This document shows positions 32,847 to 43,550 of a DNA stretch of 64,000 nucleotides, piece by piece. Below the pieces are notes generated by a model. That model searched no databases and had not been told where the DNA came from. It worked only from the letters and a program-made list of their open reading frames with translations. This stretch comes from Parasponia andersonii (taxonomy: Eukaryota; Streptophyta; Magnoliopsida; Rosales; Cannabaceae): the NCBI GenBank assembly GCA_002914805.1, contig JXTB01000019.1, forward strand, positions 230,645 through 294,644. The letters are read 5' to 3'. The stretch's first letter is position 1; each line of letters starts with the position of its first letter. The position numbers were made by a program, and so were the translations under genes.

Positions 32847-34378
32847 TGTTCTATCATTGGCCAACTATTGACAACTCGAGATGGAAGGTGATTTAGGTTT
32901 GTAATTTTTTTAAGAAATTTTTTAATTATGTAAAATTATATACCATTATTTTAAAATTTTTAAGCTAAATAAACAATAATACTAAATATATAACAATAAA
33001 ACTAAGTAATTTAGACATATTAAATATCAAACACTCAATTAAATAGATTGTAATAAAGTAAAGAGTGTATGGATAGAAAAAATGCAAACTCAGTTTTTAT
33101 GAAGTTCGACAAACACGATGGTTCACCTATATACCAAGTATTTGGCAATTTGTTTTATGCTTTCCACTATCAGATTAAGATTATGGGCTTGACCGACTTT
33201 TTTACAAATGGAGTAAATTCTTTTAAAGCTTATCCACACCTTTACAATAGTCTTGACTCTAGCTCTATCATGCTTAACTTCAAATTATTTTGACTCTGGT
33301 GCTAAATTCACTTACACGGATTGTTTAGATAATGGTACCAATCTCACCAACTTACAAATTATTTAGACTTTGCTGACAACCTCACATATACTCAGGTTAT
33401 TTAGATTCTGGTAACAACATCATTTAAATTGGGTTGCTTAGTTTCCAATGGCAACCTCACCTATGCATAGATATTTATGACTTCGGTACCAACCTTACTT
33501 TAACTCAAATAGTTTTACAATACAAAAATGAACACACTCACAAACTCTCATTACAAAATAATGAATACAATTTTGACTTAGGAGATTTGAGAACAATGCA
33601 TTATAGATGTTCTAAGATTGGCTCAATATGAATTGAAAGTTAAAGTTTAGTAAAAAAAAACTTTTGCACTTAAAAACTAATTGTGTATCAATGTAGGTTC
33701 ATATTATCTTATTTTAAGTCGTCAAACTTAGTTCTATTTAAAGATATATTCAAAAACTCGTTATTTTCAACTGTTGGAAACTTGCTACCAAAATTTTGGT
33801 CAACCAAAAATACTAGCTGTTAGAATCTAACATGTAATTTCAACTTTAATGGTCATTGGGTTGGTCGAACTAATATGGGTCAAAAACTAGTAAATTGTTT
33901 CTTTGATCCAAACTTTGGCCATTTTAAATTTTTTTTTTCTAAATAATTTTAACATTAAAAGAGAACTTTTTGAGGATATTTTGGTTAGATTAAAAATGAT
34001 ATTCATTTTCAAACTTCTAAAATAAAATAATTATTTTAAATTAAGATAGTTTGAAAATTCTTTTAAAAGTATTTAAAAATTCTTTTGAAAGTATGAGTCA
34101 ATACAAAGAGAATCTATGTACAATGAACTAAATCAAATACAAGACTAAGTATGAAATATACCCTATCAAAATACGGTCTTGTATCTTTATTGTCCATCTT
34201 CAAACTTGATTCTAATAGGTCCATGTGCTTTCAACTTCAAACTTGATTTCTCGACTAACTTAAGTTATAACTTTAAAACTATTTCACTACATACTTAAGT
34301 TAAATTATTAGTATTAAATTAAATGTTTATTATTTTCAAAATAAGAATGAGTAAAATTGAAATCTTAGTTTCTCAATA
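32847..34378 (-). mobile_element. Solo LTR of the SIRE-like copia family (inverted)
   Basis: The reverse complement aligns end to end with the LTRs at 16,000-17,539 and 22,335-23,838. The terminal TTCTCAATA (34,370-34,378) matches their TATTGAGAA start. The AAATATCAAACACTCAATTAAATAG block (about 33,023) and the inverted 38-base array (about 33,290-33,510, TGTTTAGATAATGGTACC and relatives) are both present. There is no internal region or second LTR nearby, so it is a solo LTR left by recombination. Open frames within it are spurious. Confidence 0.85.
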
Positions 34379-35110
34379 TGTTTTAGGTAACAAGACAAGG
34401 CCTACTAGAGTAACATTTTTCGGGAAATTAAGAAGAGAAGATAACATGGATAGGACTAACTTTGGCCAAAATGACCTTTTTTATGTATTTAAAACAACTG
34501 TTTTATCTTATCAACCTTTTATATGAAAATTATTTCTGAATTTGTAGAATAAAATTTGAATCTTATACTAAATACATCTGATAATTCAGAAGAATACAAT
34601 ATTTGAGTCTACTCTCCTCGAAACCAACGAATAAAGATTAAGGAAACTAAATTAGGGCAAAACACATCATTTTGAACAAAACAAGTATAAAGAAACCAAT
34701 ATAACAAGTAGGGAGGCTAAAATAAATACATATGCTAGCTTTCAAACGACAACCATAACTGATGATGATGAAGCCCTGCATCATCTAAACTCATGTGCCT
34801 CACAAATTTCACCCAATACTTTCCTCGTGTGTTCTTAAATGTTCCTTGTGTGTTCTTATGTGGGAAGATTACTAAGGATTGTTAATCAAGATTTTCTTTA
34901 AAGCTGACATTGTTATATATGACTAATGCTTGCTCTTTTGATAAAAAAAAAAAAGAGAAAAGAAAAAAAATTGCTCCATCTTTTGTAGGTATGATAGCAT
35001 AATTTAAAAATCGACTTGAAATTAGGAATAATTTTGTGTCTACATGAAATTAGGTACGATAATACCTGTCATTGTGTGTCAATTTGTGAAGTCAACATGG
35101 ATTTAAAATA
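34379..35110. other. Intergenic DNA, nothing recognised
   Basis: AT-rich, with a poly-A/G tract near 34,945. No gene supported. Confidence 0.5.
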
Positions 35111-35787
35111 AGAATAATTACGTTTTTTATTTTGCATTTTGACAGTTTATTTAATTTATATCTTACATTTTGGTTATTTTTCACTTTGATTTTAAGATTT
35201 AAAACTTATAATAAATTTATACCTTCAATAGGTTAAACATCAAATTTGACTAATATGCTCACCAAAATACTTTAACTTTAAAATATGTTTACTGATATAT
35301 AAGGAAAGGAAAAGAGAAAGGTTTTTCATGCAGAACTAATTGCTATCTAAACACTTTAAAAAAGGTGTCATATCCTTCTTCGCTCATGATTTCTTATTCC
35401 TTTTTATTCACTTTCCACTCCATTCCCTTTTTAACTCATTCTAATAGTTCAAATTTAAATTTATCTAAAATTAATAAATATATCTATAAATAATATTTAA
35501 TATTTAGAAGTTTTTACCTCTTTAAATTATTTTTCTAACAATTGTTCTTTTAACAATTAATTTTAATTAGTTTTAAAATGAAATCAAGTATTAAAATATA
35601 CAATCTTAAAGTTCAAAAAAGTGTTTTGATAAACTTAGTGGTCAAAATTTGCGTTTGACCTTAAAAAAAGTATAAATTTATTACTAAATTTTAAATTTAA
35701 AAATCAATAATAATAATAATAATCAAAAAATAATTTATAAATCGAAGAAATAGTCAAAATATAATATATAAAAAAATAATTAGCCCT
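35111..35787. mobile_element. Long-TIR fold-back element (Mutator-like)
   Basis: The left arm, about 35,111-35,290, and the right arm, about 35,590-35,787 reverse-complemented, share long blocks. Examples are AATAAATTTATAC and a TTGAC(T/C)A(A/C)TA...CAAAA(T/C)AC run. The flanking TTTAAAATA (35,102-35,110) and TTTAAAACT (35,788-35,796) agree at 7 of 9, consistent with a nine-base Mutator-type target duplication. No coding content. It ends about 400 bases before the PORR gene start. Confidence 0.7.
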
Positions 35788-36021
35788 TTAAAACTAGTTT
35801 AATTGAATATAGTAAAATTTTATTTCATTTCTTTCTCAATATACGACATATTAGGCATAATTTATATAATTCATGCTAGGTAAATAGCACAAATCTAGAA
35901 AATTGCAAATAGCACAAATCTAGAAAATTACAATTTCACTTGATTTCCTTTTTAAGAAAATTATGGAAAAAAAAAAAATTTACTGGCGATTATTTTCTTT
36001 TTCTATTTTATTAAATTTGGC

Positions 36022-36046
36022 TTTTTTTTTTTTTTTTTTTTTTTTT
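36022..36046. repeat. Poly-T tract
   Basis: About 25 T residues, 140 bases before the PORR gene start; a second shorter T run follows at 36,065. Confidence 0.95.
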
Positions 36047-36185
36047 GAAATGGGAAATTTGGCCTTTTTTTTTTCAGTTACAGTTGCAAAAAAAATACAA
36101 AGTCTCAAAACCAAAACCCTTCTAAAGCCCTCAGCCTCTTCCATTCTATTCCATTCAACCAGCTTTTAGCTCTCCACCAAACCCA

Positions 36186-37919
36186 ATGACCCCTATTCGT
36201 TCCATCTTCATATCTCGCCCGAACCCACGCCCTCACTCCTACCACCACCGCCGCACCTTCATCGACGGCGCCACCGTCAAATGTGTCCGAGACCGCGGTC
36301 TCGACCACGCCGTCGAAAGGGAGAAGAATCTCCTACCCATGATCAACATCAAGAACTTGATCAAGTCAGAGCCGTCCAAGTCCCTCCCCATCTCCATCAT
36401 CGCCGAAAACAGGGACTCCCTCAGCATCCCCACCCGTCCCATCGAGTTCGTCCGCAAATACCCCTCGATTTTCCAGGAATTCCTCCCCGGCGGCGCCGGG
36501 TTCCAACCCCATTTCCGGCTCAGCCCCGAAGCCCTCGAGCTCGATGTCGAGGAGCAGTTGATGTATCAGAGCGAGAGTTACAAGCAGCAGTTAGCTGATC
36601 GGCTCTTGAAGCTCTTGATGTTGTGTAGAACCAATAAAATCCCCTTAACCGTTGTTGAGCGCTTGAAATGGGATCTGGGTCTTCCTCAAGATTACGAGCG
36701 GAGCCTAATCCCCGAATTCCCGGACTATTTTCGAGTGGGAGTTGCGAAAGATCGCTCACCCGGGCCGGTTTTGGAGCTCGTTTGCTGGATTAGTGAAATG
36801 GGGGCTTCGGTAATGGAGAGGAAGGCGATGAGTGGCGATTCGGGTTATTCGAAAGGAATGGCTATTGCCTTTCCTATGCAGTTCTCTAGAGGTTTCGAAA
36901 TGGATAAGAAGATGAAGAAATGGGTGGATGATTGGCAGAAGTTGCCTTATGTTTCTCCATATGAAAATGCAGCTCATCTTCCGCCGAAGAGTGACGAGTC
37001 GGATAAGTGGGCGGTGGCGGTTTTGCACGAGTTTCTACATATTTTGGTTCCGAAGAAGACAGACAGGGAGAATGTGTTGTGCCTTGGAGAGTATTTGGGT
37101 CTAAGATCAAGGTTTAAGAGGGCAATTCTTCATCATCCTGGTATATTCTATTTGTCAAGTAAGATTGAGTCTTATACTTTGGTTTTGAAGGAGAGTTATA
37201 AGAGAGGTTTGTTAGTTGAGAATCATCCATTGATGAATATGAGAAGTAAGTACATTCACCTTATGAACACCTTGAAAGAAGATAGTAAATACATAAGTGT
37301 GCCTGGTGGAAGTGGAAATGCTCAAAAGCAGAAGCAGACAACTTCCGAATTTGAAGGAGGAAAAGACGAAGCGGAGGATAAAAGCGAGGATGAAAATGAA
37401 GGGGAGTTGTATGATTCATCTGATGCCGAAGAGGATGAATATGACAGTCAGCAAGCTGTAGAAGAAGATGTTGTGAATAACAGAGGAAGAACGAGGAAAA
37501 CAAATTTGGATGTGAAAGGCCGTGTCCGAAATCCTGAAAGGAGGTCGCCTGGAAATCGTCCTGGCAAGTCTAGAGAAAAACTTTCACCAGAAGTTGCTTC
37601 AAAAGCTGGAATGCACAGTAGAAATTCGAGAGGTGGAGCTAAAATGCATAATAGAAGTTCAAGAGGGAGAACCGAAGTGCACGATAGAAGTTCGAGTTCA
37701 AGAGAGAGAACTGAAATGTACGGTATAAGTTCAAGAGGGAGAACCGAAATGCACGATATAAGTTCAAGAGGGAGAGCTGAAATGCACGGTAAAAGTTCGA
37801 GAGGGAGAACTGAAAGAACTGAAATGCATGGTCGAAGTTCGAGAGGAAGATCAAATTTTTCTAGAAGCAGTGGAATGTCAATGCCAAATAAGACTCCTAT
37901 TAAGTGGAGATTCAACTAA
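36186..37919 (+). CDS. PORR-domain organellar RNA-binding protein (WTF1-like) with repeated C-terminal tail
   Basis: A single exon encodes 577 residues. The plant organelle RNA recognition (PORR, DUF860) family binds organellar RNA, mostly for splicing group II introns. Residues 1 to about 30 are Arg/Ser/His-rich without acids, as in a mitochondrial or plastid targeting peptide. The PORR domain runs from about 31 to 365. It has VREKNLLP-like LDHAVEREKNLLPMINIKNL, FVRKYPSIFQEF, FRLSPEALELD, RLLKLLMLCRTNKIPL, WDLGLPQDYERSLIPEFPDY, LPYVSPYENA, AVLHEFLHILVPKKT, FKRAILHHPGIFYLSSK and YKRGLLVENHPLMNMR. Then come an acidic segment (about 385-440) and a tail of seven 11- to 14-residue repeats of the type MHGRSSRGRTE from residue 476 to the end. 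The domain is complete. The tail is unusual, since typical members are near 400 residues. Whether it targets mitochondria or plastids cannot be settled here. Confidence 0.92.
   Translation: MTPIRSIFISRPNPRPHSYHHRRTFIDGATVKCVRDRGLDHAVEREKNLLPMINIKNLIKSEPSKSLPISIIAENRDSLSIPTRPIEFVRKYPSIFQEFLPGGAGFQPHFRLSPEALELDVEEQLMYQSESYKQQLADRLLKLLMLCRTNKIPLTVVERLKWDLGLPQDYERSLIPEFPDYFRVGVAKDRSPGPVLELVCWISEMGASVMERKAMSGDSGYSKGMAIAFPMQFSRGFEMDKKMKKWVDDWQKLPYVSPYENAAHLPPKSDESDKWAVAVLHEFLHILVPKKTDRENVLCLGEYLGLRSRFKRAILHHPGIFYLSSKIESYTLVLKESYKRGLLVENHPLMNMRSKYIHLMNTLKEDSKYISVPGGSGNAQKQKQTTSEFEGGKDEAEDKSEDENEGELYDSSDAEEDEYDSQQAVEEDVVNNRGRTRKTNLDVKGRVRNPERRSPGNRPGKSREKLSPEVASKAGMHSRNSRGGAKMHNRSSRGRTEVHDRSSSSRERTEMYGISSRGRTEMHDISSRGRAEMHGKSSRGRTERTEMHGRSSRGRSNFSRSSGMSMPNKTPIKWRFN
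37611..37859 (+). repeat. In-frame tandem repeat coding the PORR protein tail
   Basis: Repeat starts at 37,611, 37,644, 37,677, 37,716, 37,749, 37,782 and 37,824. Spacings are 33, 33, 39, 33, 33 and 42 bases, all multiples of three. Each encodes (M/V)(H/Y)-x-x-(S/N)S-RGR-(T/A/S)E. The array gives a Ser/Arg/Gly-rich, basic tail. Confidence 0.95.
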
Positions 37920-38679
37920 TTTGCTGCTAGAGTATGTTTACAGGTTTGCTTCAAGATTGAGTCTCTAATTTTATGAGTTTTTAATTGTTGGATTTTTCTG
38001 CTTTTAGACTGTAGATAGAGTTGGTTGATGATTGGTTACATGCTCGGTTTTGGGGTTTGGGTTCACATGGCAACATAAGCACACATCCATATAATGAATG
38101 GAGACCAAGAGAGGGATTTGTAACCCGATGAAGTTGAAGACTAAGTGCCTTATAGTGGAATTTGTAATTAAGGCAAGGTGAATGATAATATGGCAACAAA
38201 ATGCAAAAACACAAACAGTAGGCAGATGCTAGACAATTGTTGACTCCTTGATAAGTAAGAGATCCAGTCATGGTAAATTAGCAAGTGAAGATAGTGGTGC
38301 TGATGCAACTTTCTTTATATGCATAGTTATGTGGATGAACTTTTATTGATTATCTAGCACATATCTGTTTCTCAGGACCACAGAATATAGTCTTTTCGGA
38401 CACAGGAAGCTCTACCCTGTTAGCTGTTGAACCCGTGAATTGAATAAAATTGAGCATGTATCATCAGGAATCTCAAATAGTGAGTGTCTTGAAGGACTTA
38501 TTGCAAGTTTTTGCTCTGTTGTAACTTGTAGAGGACCTCTTATTCTCTTAAATTAGTAATATCTCTCTTTCTTGCTTATCAAAATTTCTGCTTCTTCCAA
38601 CCAAAGCATAGTATTCATAATCGATAATGCAACTCTTTCATAGAATTGGCTTGACCTTTTTTTATTTTTATTATTTTAA
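37920..38679. other. PORR gene 3' flank and intergenic DNA
   Basis: 3' UTR-like sequence without a clear gene. I looked here for exon 1 of an eL21 duplicate and did not find it. Confidence 0.5.
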
Positions 38680-39830
38680 AAATGGGAATAGTATCTTTTC
38701 CGCTAATGTATGGCTGGTGCTTTTGATTCTTTACCCTTTATATATTTTCCTATTTTCCTTGTTTAAATATTGTCAAGAAACTGATTTTAGTGACCTCTTG
38801 TTTTTTGTTGAAGTCCTAAATTGTACCCACATCACGGTTTTGGGGTTGGAAATTACTGTTTGTAGTACTTGTGAGCGACTCCTGTTCTTTGTATTGCTGC
38901 ATTATGCAAAGCGTATTCAGCTGCAGCCTAATTTGTGCACTTCCTGTTTTTGTTGGTGTAATTCTCAGTAACTTTTTGTCTTACCCTGTTTGAGACTTAT
39001 ATAAGAAATTGATATACACTACTCGGATTTATTTCTTGCTCATATTGTCTGCCTGGTGATTGTGCTTGTTGTTGATGCATGCTACAATTGTATGGAGTGA
39101 ATATTTGCTTGCTTTGTCTAACTAGCTAGATACTGAATAACTTTGGTCTATGTGGAAGGTTAGAACTAAGACTAACTAAATTGTAAGTTTAGTCCCGAAT
39201 TCCTATTTCTTCATAAATATATTCCCTGGCATAGTAGTCCCTTAAACTCCAACAAGCTCAATGCGATGTGGTCAAGTATATATGAAGTTAAGAACAATGA
39301 ACGTCCTCATTGTTATTATGGTCAGTCATTTCATTGTTGACATTATGTCGTTTGCATGTCAATGATCTTAGTTTGTCTTTATTGTACTTGTGTTTGACTC
39401 CAGATTGGTAACCGTATTCTCAGGAAGAGGATTTATGTCTATGTGGAGCATGTGCAGCCCTCAAGGGGCGCTGAGGAAGATGAAGATTGATTAGTTGAAG
39501 GCCGAAGCGAAAGGAAGAGGTGAGGTTATTAGCAATTTAGCACCAGGAGGCAGCCCCTAAACCATATTTCAAGATGCAACCACAGTTGGAAACTGTCACT
39601 ACCATCCTTTACAATGTTGCAAACAAACGCAAGGGCGGTTAGTTCGTCTTGTTTTGCAACATATAATGGAGTGCGTTAGAATATTTGGATATGCTATTTC
39701 TCAATTTCTGAGTAAGTTCTCAGCCATTGTTAGTTTCCATTTTTGATAGGATTCCTAGTTCGATTTTGTTTTAATATTGAAATGCTATGGAAATACATAC
39801 AGGGTTCAGATTCTGTCTGTTAAATCCTTT
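38680..39830 (+). pseudogene. Partial duplicate of the eL21 gene (intron, exon 2, 3' flank)
   Basis: Exon 2-like sequence at 39,404-39,642 starts ATTGGTAACCGTATTCTCAG and keeps AGGAAGAGGAT, GAGCATGTGCAGCCCTCAAG and GTTGGAAACTGTCACTACC. It has stops and small indels within the basic region, and its end lacks the final Tyr codon. Before it, intron sequence matches that of 26,370-27,416. Examples are GTTGAAGTCCTAA near 38,808, GATATACACT near 39,010, and CATTGTTGACATTATGT near 39,332. After it, CTCAGCCATTGTTAGTTT and GGAAATACAT match the eL21 3' flank. Because the intron is retained, this is a DNA-level duplication and not a retrocopy. Exon 1 and the promoter are missing, so it cannot make eL21. 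Confidence 0.9.
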
Positions 39831-40598
39831 GCTTGTTTCGGCGTGTATCTTACTGTTGAAGAGCCATAAAAGTGTGTTTGGTCTTGATTTTCGAAGCAGG
39901 GTTATGACTAATGTCGAGGGCACTGAAAACGACATGCTTATTAAGTTAATACAAATCGTTGATTCAGATTTGCAAACCATCCAAGTAATGAACAATTCGA
40001 ATTTCAGGAGATCTTATAAGTTAAGAAAGCATTTGGTGAGTTTATTCTTCTCTGTATGTTGCTTCAAAATGGATTTTCTTCCAACTAGTCGTCAAAGTTG
40101 AAAATTTCGGATCTCAGTGATTCTGTTCTATTTGTTTTGTAAAATCTAATTACGGGCATGAACGTCGGTGATTTTGAGTTCATTCTTTTCACCCTAGACA
40201 ATTCATCACATTCAGTGCCAACTCATAGATTACCCCATGAAAATTCTTTCGTTGTTATATCTTCTTAACACCATCAAAGAAATTAGAATCAATGATTTCA
40301 TATCGAATCCTAAAAATTAAGTTACTAGATGCCATGTCGCCTAAAGATACGATAGTAGAAGGTGCTCTACGTATCAAATATGACATGAGAGATCTTAGAG
40401 ATGAATCTCAAACTTAATTCGTGACTAAAAGTAAACTAAATGTTTGAACTAATTTCTGAAAGATTTACGATTTTCTTATTATTAAGAAAATGGAGGGGAG
40501 AATTAAGTTAAATACTTTGCGCATGTGTTGTGTGGTTGTGACTTGTGAGCATAGAGTGGGCTGATGTTATCACGAGAATGCAATAACGTGCCACTGGC
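39831..40598. other. Intergenic DNA, nothing recognised
   Basis: A 104-codon open frame spans 39,787-40,101 across the end of the duplicate, but it has no family match. No gene supported. Confidence 0.5.
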
Positions 40599-40820
40599 GC
40601 ATGACACAGTCAAAACGTGAGAGTAATTGGTTCTATATTACTACGGTGGCACATGACCAAGTCAAAAAGTGAGTTGAGTAATTGGTTCTATACTACGTAA
40701 GGAGTCTTATGACTATCACGTGTTTGATTATTTAATCAAAGTCAAAAAGTGAGTTGAGTAATTGGTACTCTACTACGTAAGATGTCTTATGACGATCACG
40801 TATTTGATTATTTAATCACC
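40599..40820 (+). repeat. 80-base tandem repeat (two full units and a partial)
   Basis: Units 40,661-40,740 and 40,741-40,820 are nearly identical, beginning GTCAAAAAGTGAGTTGAG and ending GATTATTTAATCA. A diverged partial unit lies at 40,599-40,644. Each unit holds TACTACGTAAG and ATCACGT. Non-coding. Confidence 0.95.
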
Positions 40821-40970
40821 ATTAGTGTTAATAAATAGTACTTCTCTTTTGGAGGAAAAGTTGCAGAATTTGATCCATCAATTGCTTTATAATTTACAAC
40901 AATGTTAAGGTAAGAACTTATTTGAAAACACCGTCAAACTGTTAACTATTCACGCATCATGTTATAATTA

Positions 40971-42144
40971 GGGTTATTGGCACATTTGGTCCCTTAACTT
41001 TGTATCTGTTACGATTTGGTCCCTGTGGTTTTAATTTTGGCAATCAACTCCTTGAACTTATAGATTTGTAGCAAGTAAGTCCTTAATCATAACTGATGTT
41101 AAATTGATAGCAGATATAGCACGAGCTTTGCACGTGAGTGTTAAAATAGTTCTTAAAAAAAATCAAAAACAAAAGAATAAAAAAATTAAATTAAATTAAA
41201 TAAAAGAAAGTTTTCTTATTGCAAGAAAAAGAGAGTCCCCAACGCCAGTTTTGGGAAGAGAAAAGGGTACAAACTTACGGTGCTAGGGCCTTGGATATGG
41301 AATTTGAGATGATTGTTTTTTTTTTTTTAATAAGGGATGATTGCTTTTCATCTTCTGATTTTGTGATCAAACAAAGAAATAAGCATATAGAATGAAATCA
41401 GAGAGCAAGAACCATTGAACGACTTTGATCTCCTCGAATCCTCCCCACGTTTGACGGCAACAACCAGCAAATTAAGATTCAGATAATGCTTCCTACGCCT
41501 ATTGCAATACTTGTAAGACTCATACATCGTAAGGGTACCAAATTCTACTTAGGCAAGCAGACGTCATCGACAAGGTTTAGTTTTTATTTATTTAATTTTT
41601 AAAATTTTCTATGAAAACAAAGAGTCAATTATGTTTCCAATATCACTTCCTTTTCATTGATACCTTGTAAATATATATATATATATATATATATATCATA
41701 TCCTAATAGCTTGTTCATATTAGCTCAAGGAAAATTGTAAAAACATGTTAGCCCATTCTCATAATTATTCAAAATCTAAGCTCAACATATCCAGATGAAA
41801 AACCGTCTTATAGAACTGGGGTTTCTTTTTTAGGTGTAAGACTTTTGGTTTGATTGTTTGATTTTATCAGTTTTCATGTGTTTGGTTGATCTTCACTTCT
41901 TTTTCCAGGTTCTTGTAGTAGGAGGTAGGAACATTTTTTTCTTTTTATTTTGTTTCTTTTGTTTTGTTTTGTTTTTTATTTTCTCATTTTTAACACTTTC
42001 TGGTATCAATTTAACGTCAGTTATAAGTAAAGGACTTAATTGCTACTAATCTATAAGTTCAAGGAGTTAATTGCCAAAATTGAAACCAGAGGGACTAAAT
42101 CATAACAAGGCACATAATTAAGGGACCAAATGTGCCAATAACAC
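40971..42144. mobile_element. Mutator-like element with ~145-base terminal inverted repeats
   Basis: The left end GGGTTATTGGCACATTTGGT matches the reverse complement of the right end (ACCAAATGTGCCAATAACAC). Pairing continues for about 145 bases through GTAGCAA / TTGCTAC and GTTAAATTGAT. Flanks TTATAATTA and TTATGTTGA agree at 6 of 9. The interior (about 830 bases) has a (TA)n run at 41,671-41,696 and no transposase. It is non-autonomous. A gypsy LTR starts almost at its right end. Confidence 0.75.
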
Positions 42145-42150
42145 TTATGT

Positions 42151-42460
42151 TGATAGGATTCCTCACTTTCTTAGTTGGTTAGGCTAAGAGGCTGACAGAG
42201 AATTCTGTTAAAGGAGATTAGGCCAAGTCAGCTGTTAGTTAGTCTAGGATATTGATTCTATTGTAGAGGATAGTACTAAGTCAGAATACAAGGGAGAGAG
42301 TGAGAGGAAAGTAGAGGGTATGGAAAAACTGGGTTTGTTATGAGTATTTTGCTCCAGAGAGAGAGCTAGACTCTCGAACTCTTGGTTATCTTTATTGTAA
42401 ATTGAGTTTTAAGCTCTAATTCTAATAAACTTACTTATTTATCAGTACTGGGTTCTATCA
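42151..42460 (+). repeat. Left LTR of the gypsy element
   Basis: 310 bases, TGATAG...CTATCA. Similar throughout to 46,204-46,514, with scattered substitutions. Confidence 0.9.
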
Positions 42461-42462
42461 AT

Positions 42463-42475
42463 CAGTATCAGAGCC
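42463..42475 (+). promoter_or_regulatory. Primer-binding site of the gypsy element
   Basis: CAGTATCAGAGCC, close to the TGGTATCAGAGCC type complementary to initiator tRNA-Met, two bases inside the left LTR. Confidence 0.7.
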
Positions 42476-42490
42476 ATTCTTTCTCTGGGA

Positions 42491-43550
42491 ATGGCAACCT
42501 CAACTCTAGATGAACGTCTTAACGTCATTGAGAAACAATTGAGTACTTTTTAAGCTGAGTTTCATCAAACACTTGCGCCAGTCAGGATGAAATTAAGGCG
42601 GCAGATTTCGAAGTTGAAAGACGGAATCAATTTCATATTGAACAAGCTTTTGATCTTAGAACGAGTTGATCAACACACTAATCCTATAATAGAGCCATTA
42701 ACACGGTACACTAAGTTATTCAAGCCAAATGAGATCGACATCACTTACAATGAGAAGCCTCGGGTTCCGGGCATATAGCGCAACGACTATGGGTATTCAA
42801 GTGAGGGGGCTCGCATTTTGCATATGGGCTCGCGCTAGGAGGAGCAAGTAATTCCCAAGGATTTGAATTGAGGCACGCACGACGAGGAGTACTTGGGTTC
42901 ATGTGTTCGCATTGGGGTTCCACCAAGACGTTGGCCCTGGACGAGGGCGCGGAAAGTTCGCACTACAGTTTGGGTTGGCACGAGCTAAGCAATGACTAGG
43001 TTATAAGAGCATAGGTTCGCTTCTACTGAAGCCACATGACTAGGGTCGATTCACATTTATTGGCGTTGGGTTGTTCTCAAAGCAAGAGCTGAGAATTCGT
43101 GCGAACGGGCATCGGCCAACACCAAGGCTTATGTACAACTGGATTCGCGTATGGAGGCAGTGGCCGAATTTCTAAGTTCGCACAGGAGGAATCTCATCGA
43201 GACTTTTGGTGGGGCATAGGTGCTTCTTCTTATTAGTCTGGGCATCTTGGTCAACATATGTCGAGTAGTAGTGATCATGAGGGTTCATGTTTTGGGTCTG
43301 AGTTGGCTACTAAGTATAAGCATGGAAATTGTGGAGATGGGTTTGGGCAAAGTATTGACATGTTGGGCCTAACTCTAAGTACAAACCTAATCCCTATTTT
43401 TAGTCCTAGACCTATTGCTGGCCTTGTTTCTTCCTACAACCGTAAATCCACTAGTCAACTCCCTTCCATTCACGATACCGGGATACCCGAAGCTACGACA
43501 GGGGAACAAAAATCTCCTTCACCCTTGAAGTGCTTCGTGGCTTCAGAGAC
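42491..43550 (+). pseudogene. Gypsy gag remnant
   Basis: Begins MATSTLDERLNVIEKQLSTF, then a stop at 42,551. It continues in shifting frames, with the segments 42,587-42,778 and 43,258-43,554 open. Stops and frameshifts are frequent and no intact gag fold or zinc knuckle remains. The assignment rests on position after the primer site and on the usual coiled-coil-like start. Confidence 0.55.

Noticed and set aside
37448..37915. 155-codon minus-strand open frame with repeats
   Set aside because: It is the shadow of the repeated tail of the PORR gene on the other strand; the repeat keeps several frames open.
39787..40101. 104-codon open frame after the eL21 duplicate
   Set aside because: Begins inside the duplicated 3' flank of eL21 and shows no protein family features.
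41497..41590. Zinc-binding (Yippee-like) protein fragment in the Mutator-like element
   Set aside because: Only a short CxxC-x-TH pattern with an in-frame stop; not enough to name a family. Kept only as a low-interest hint.
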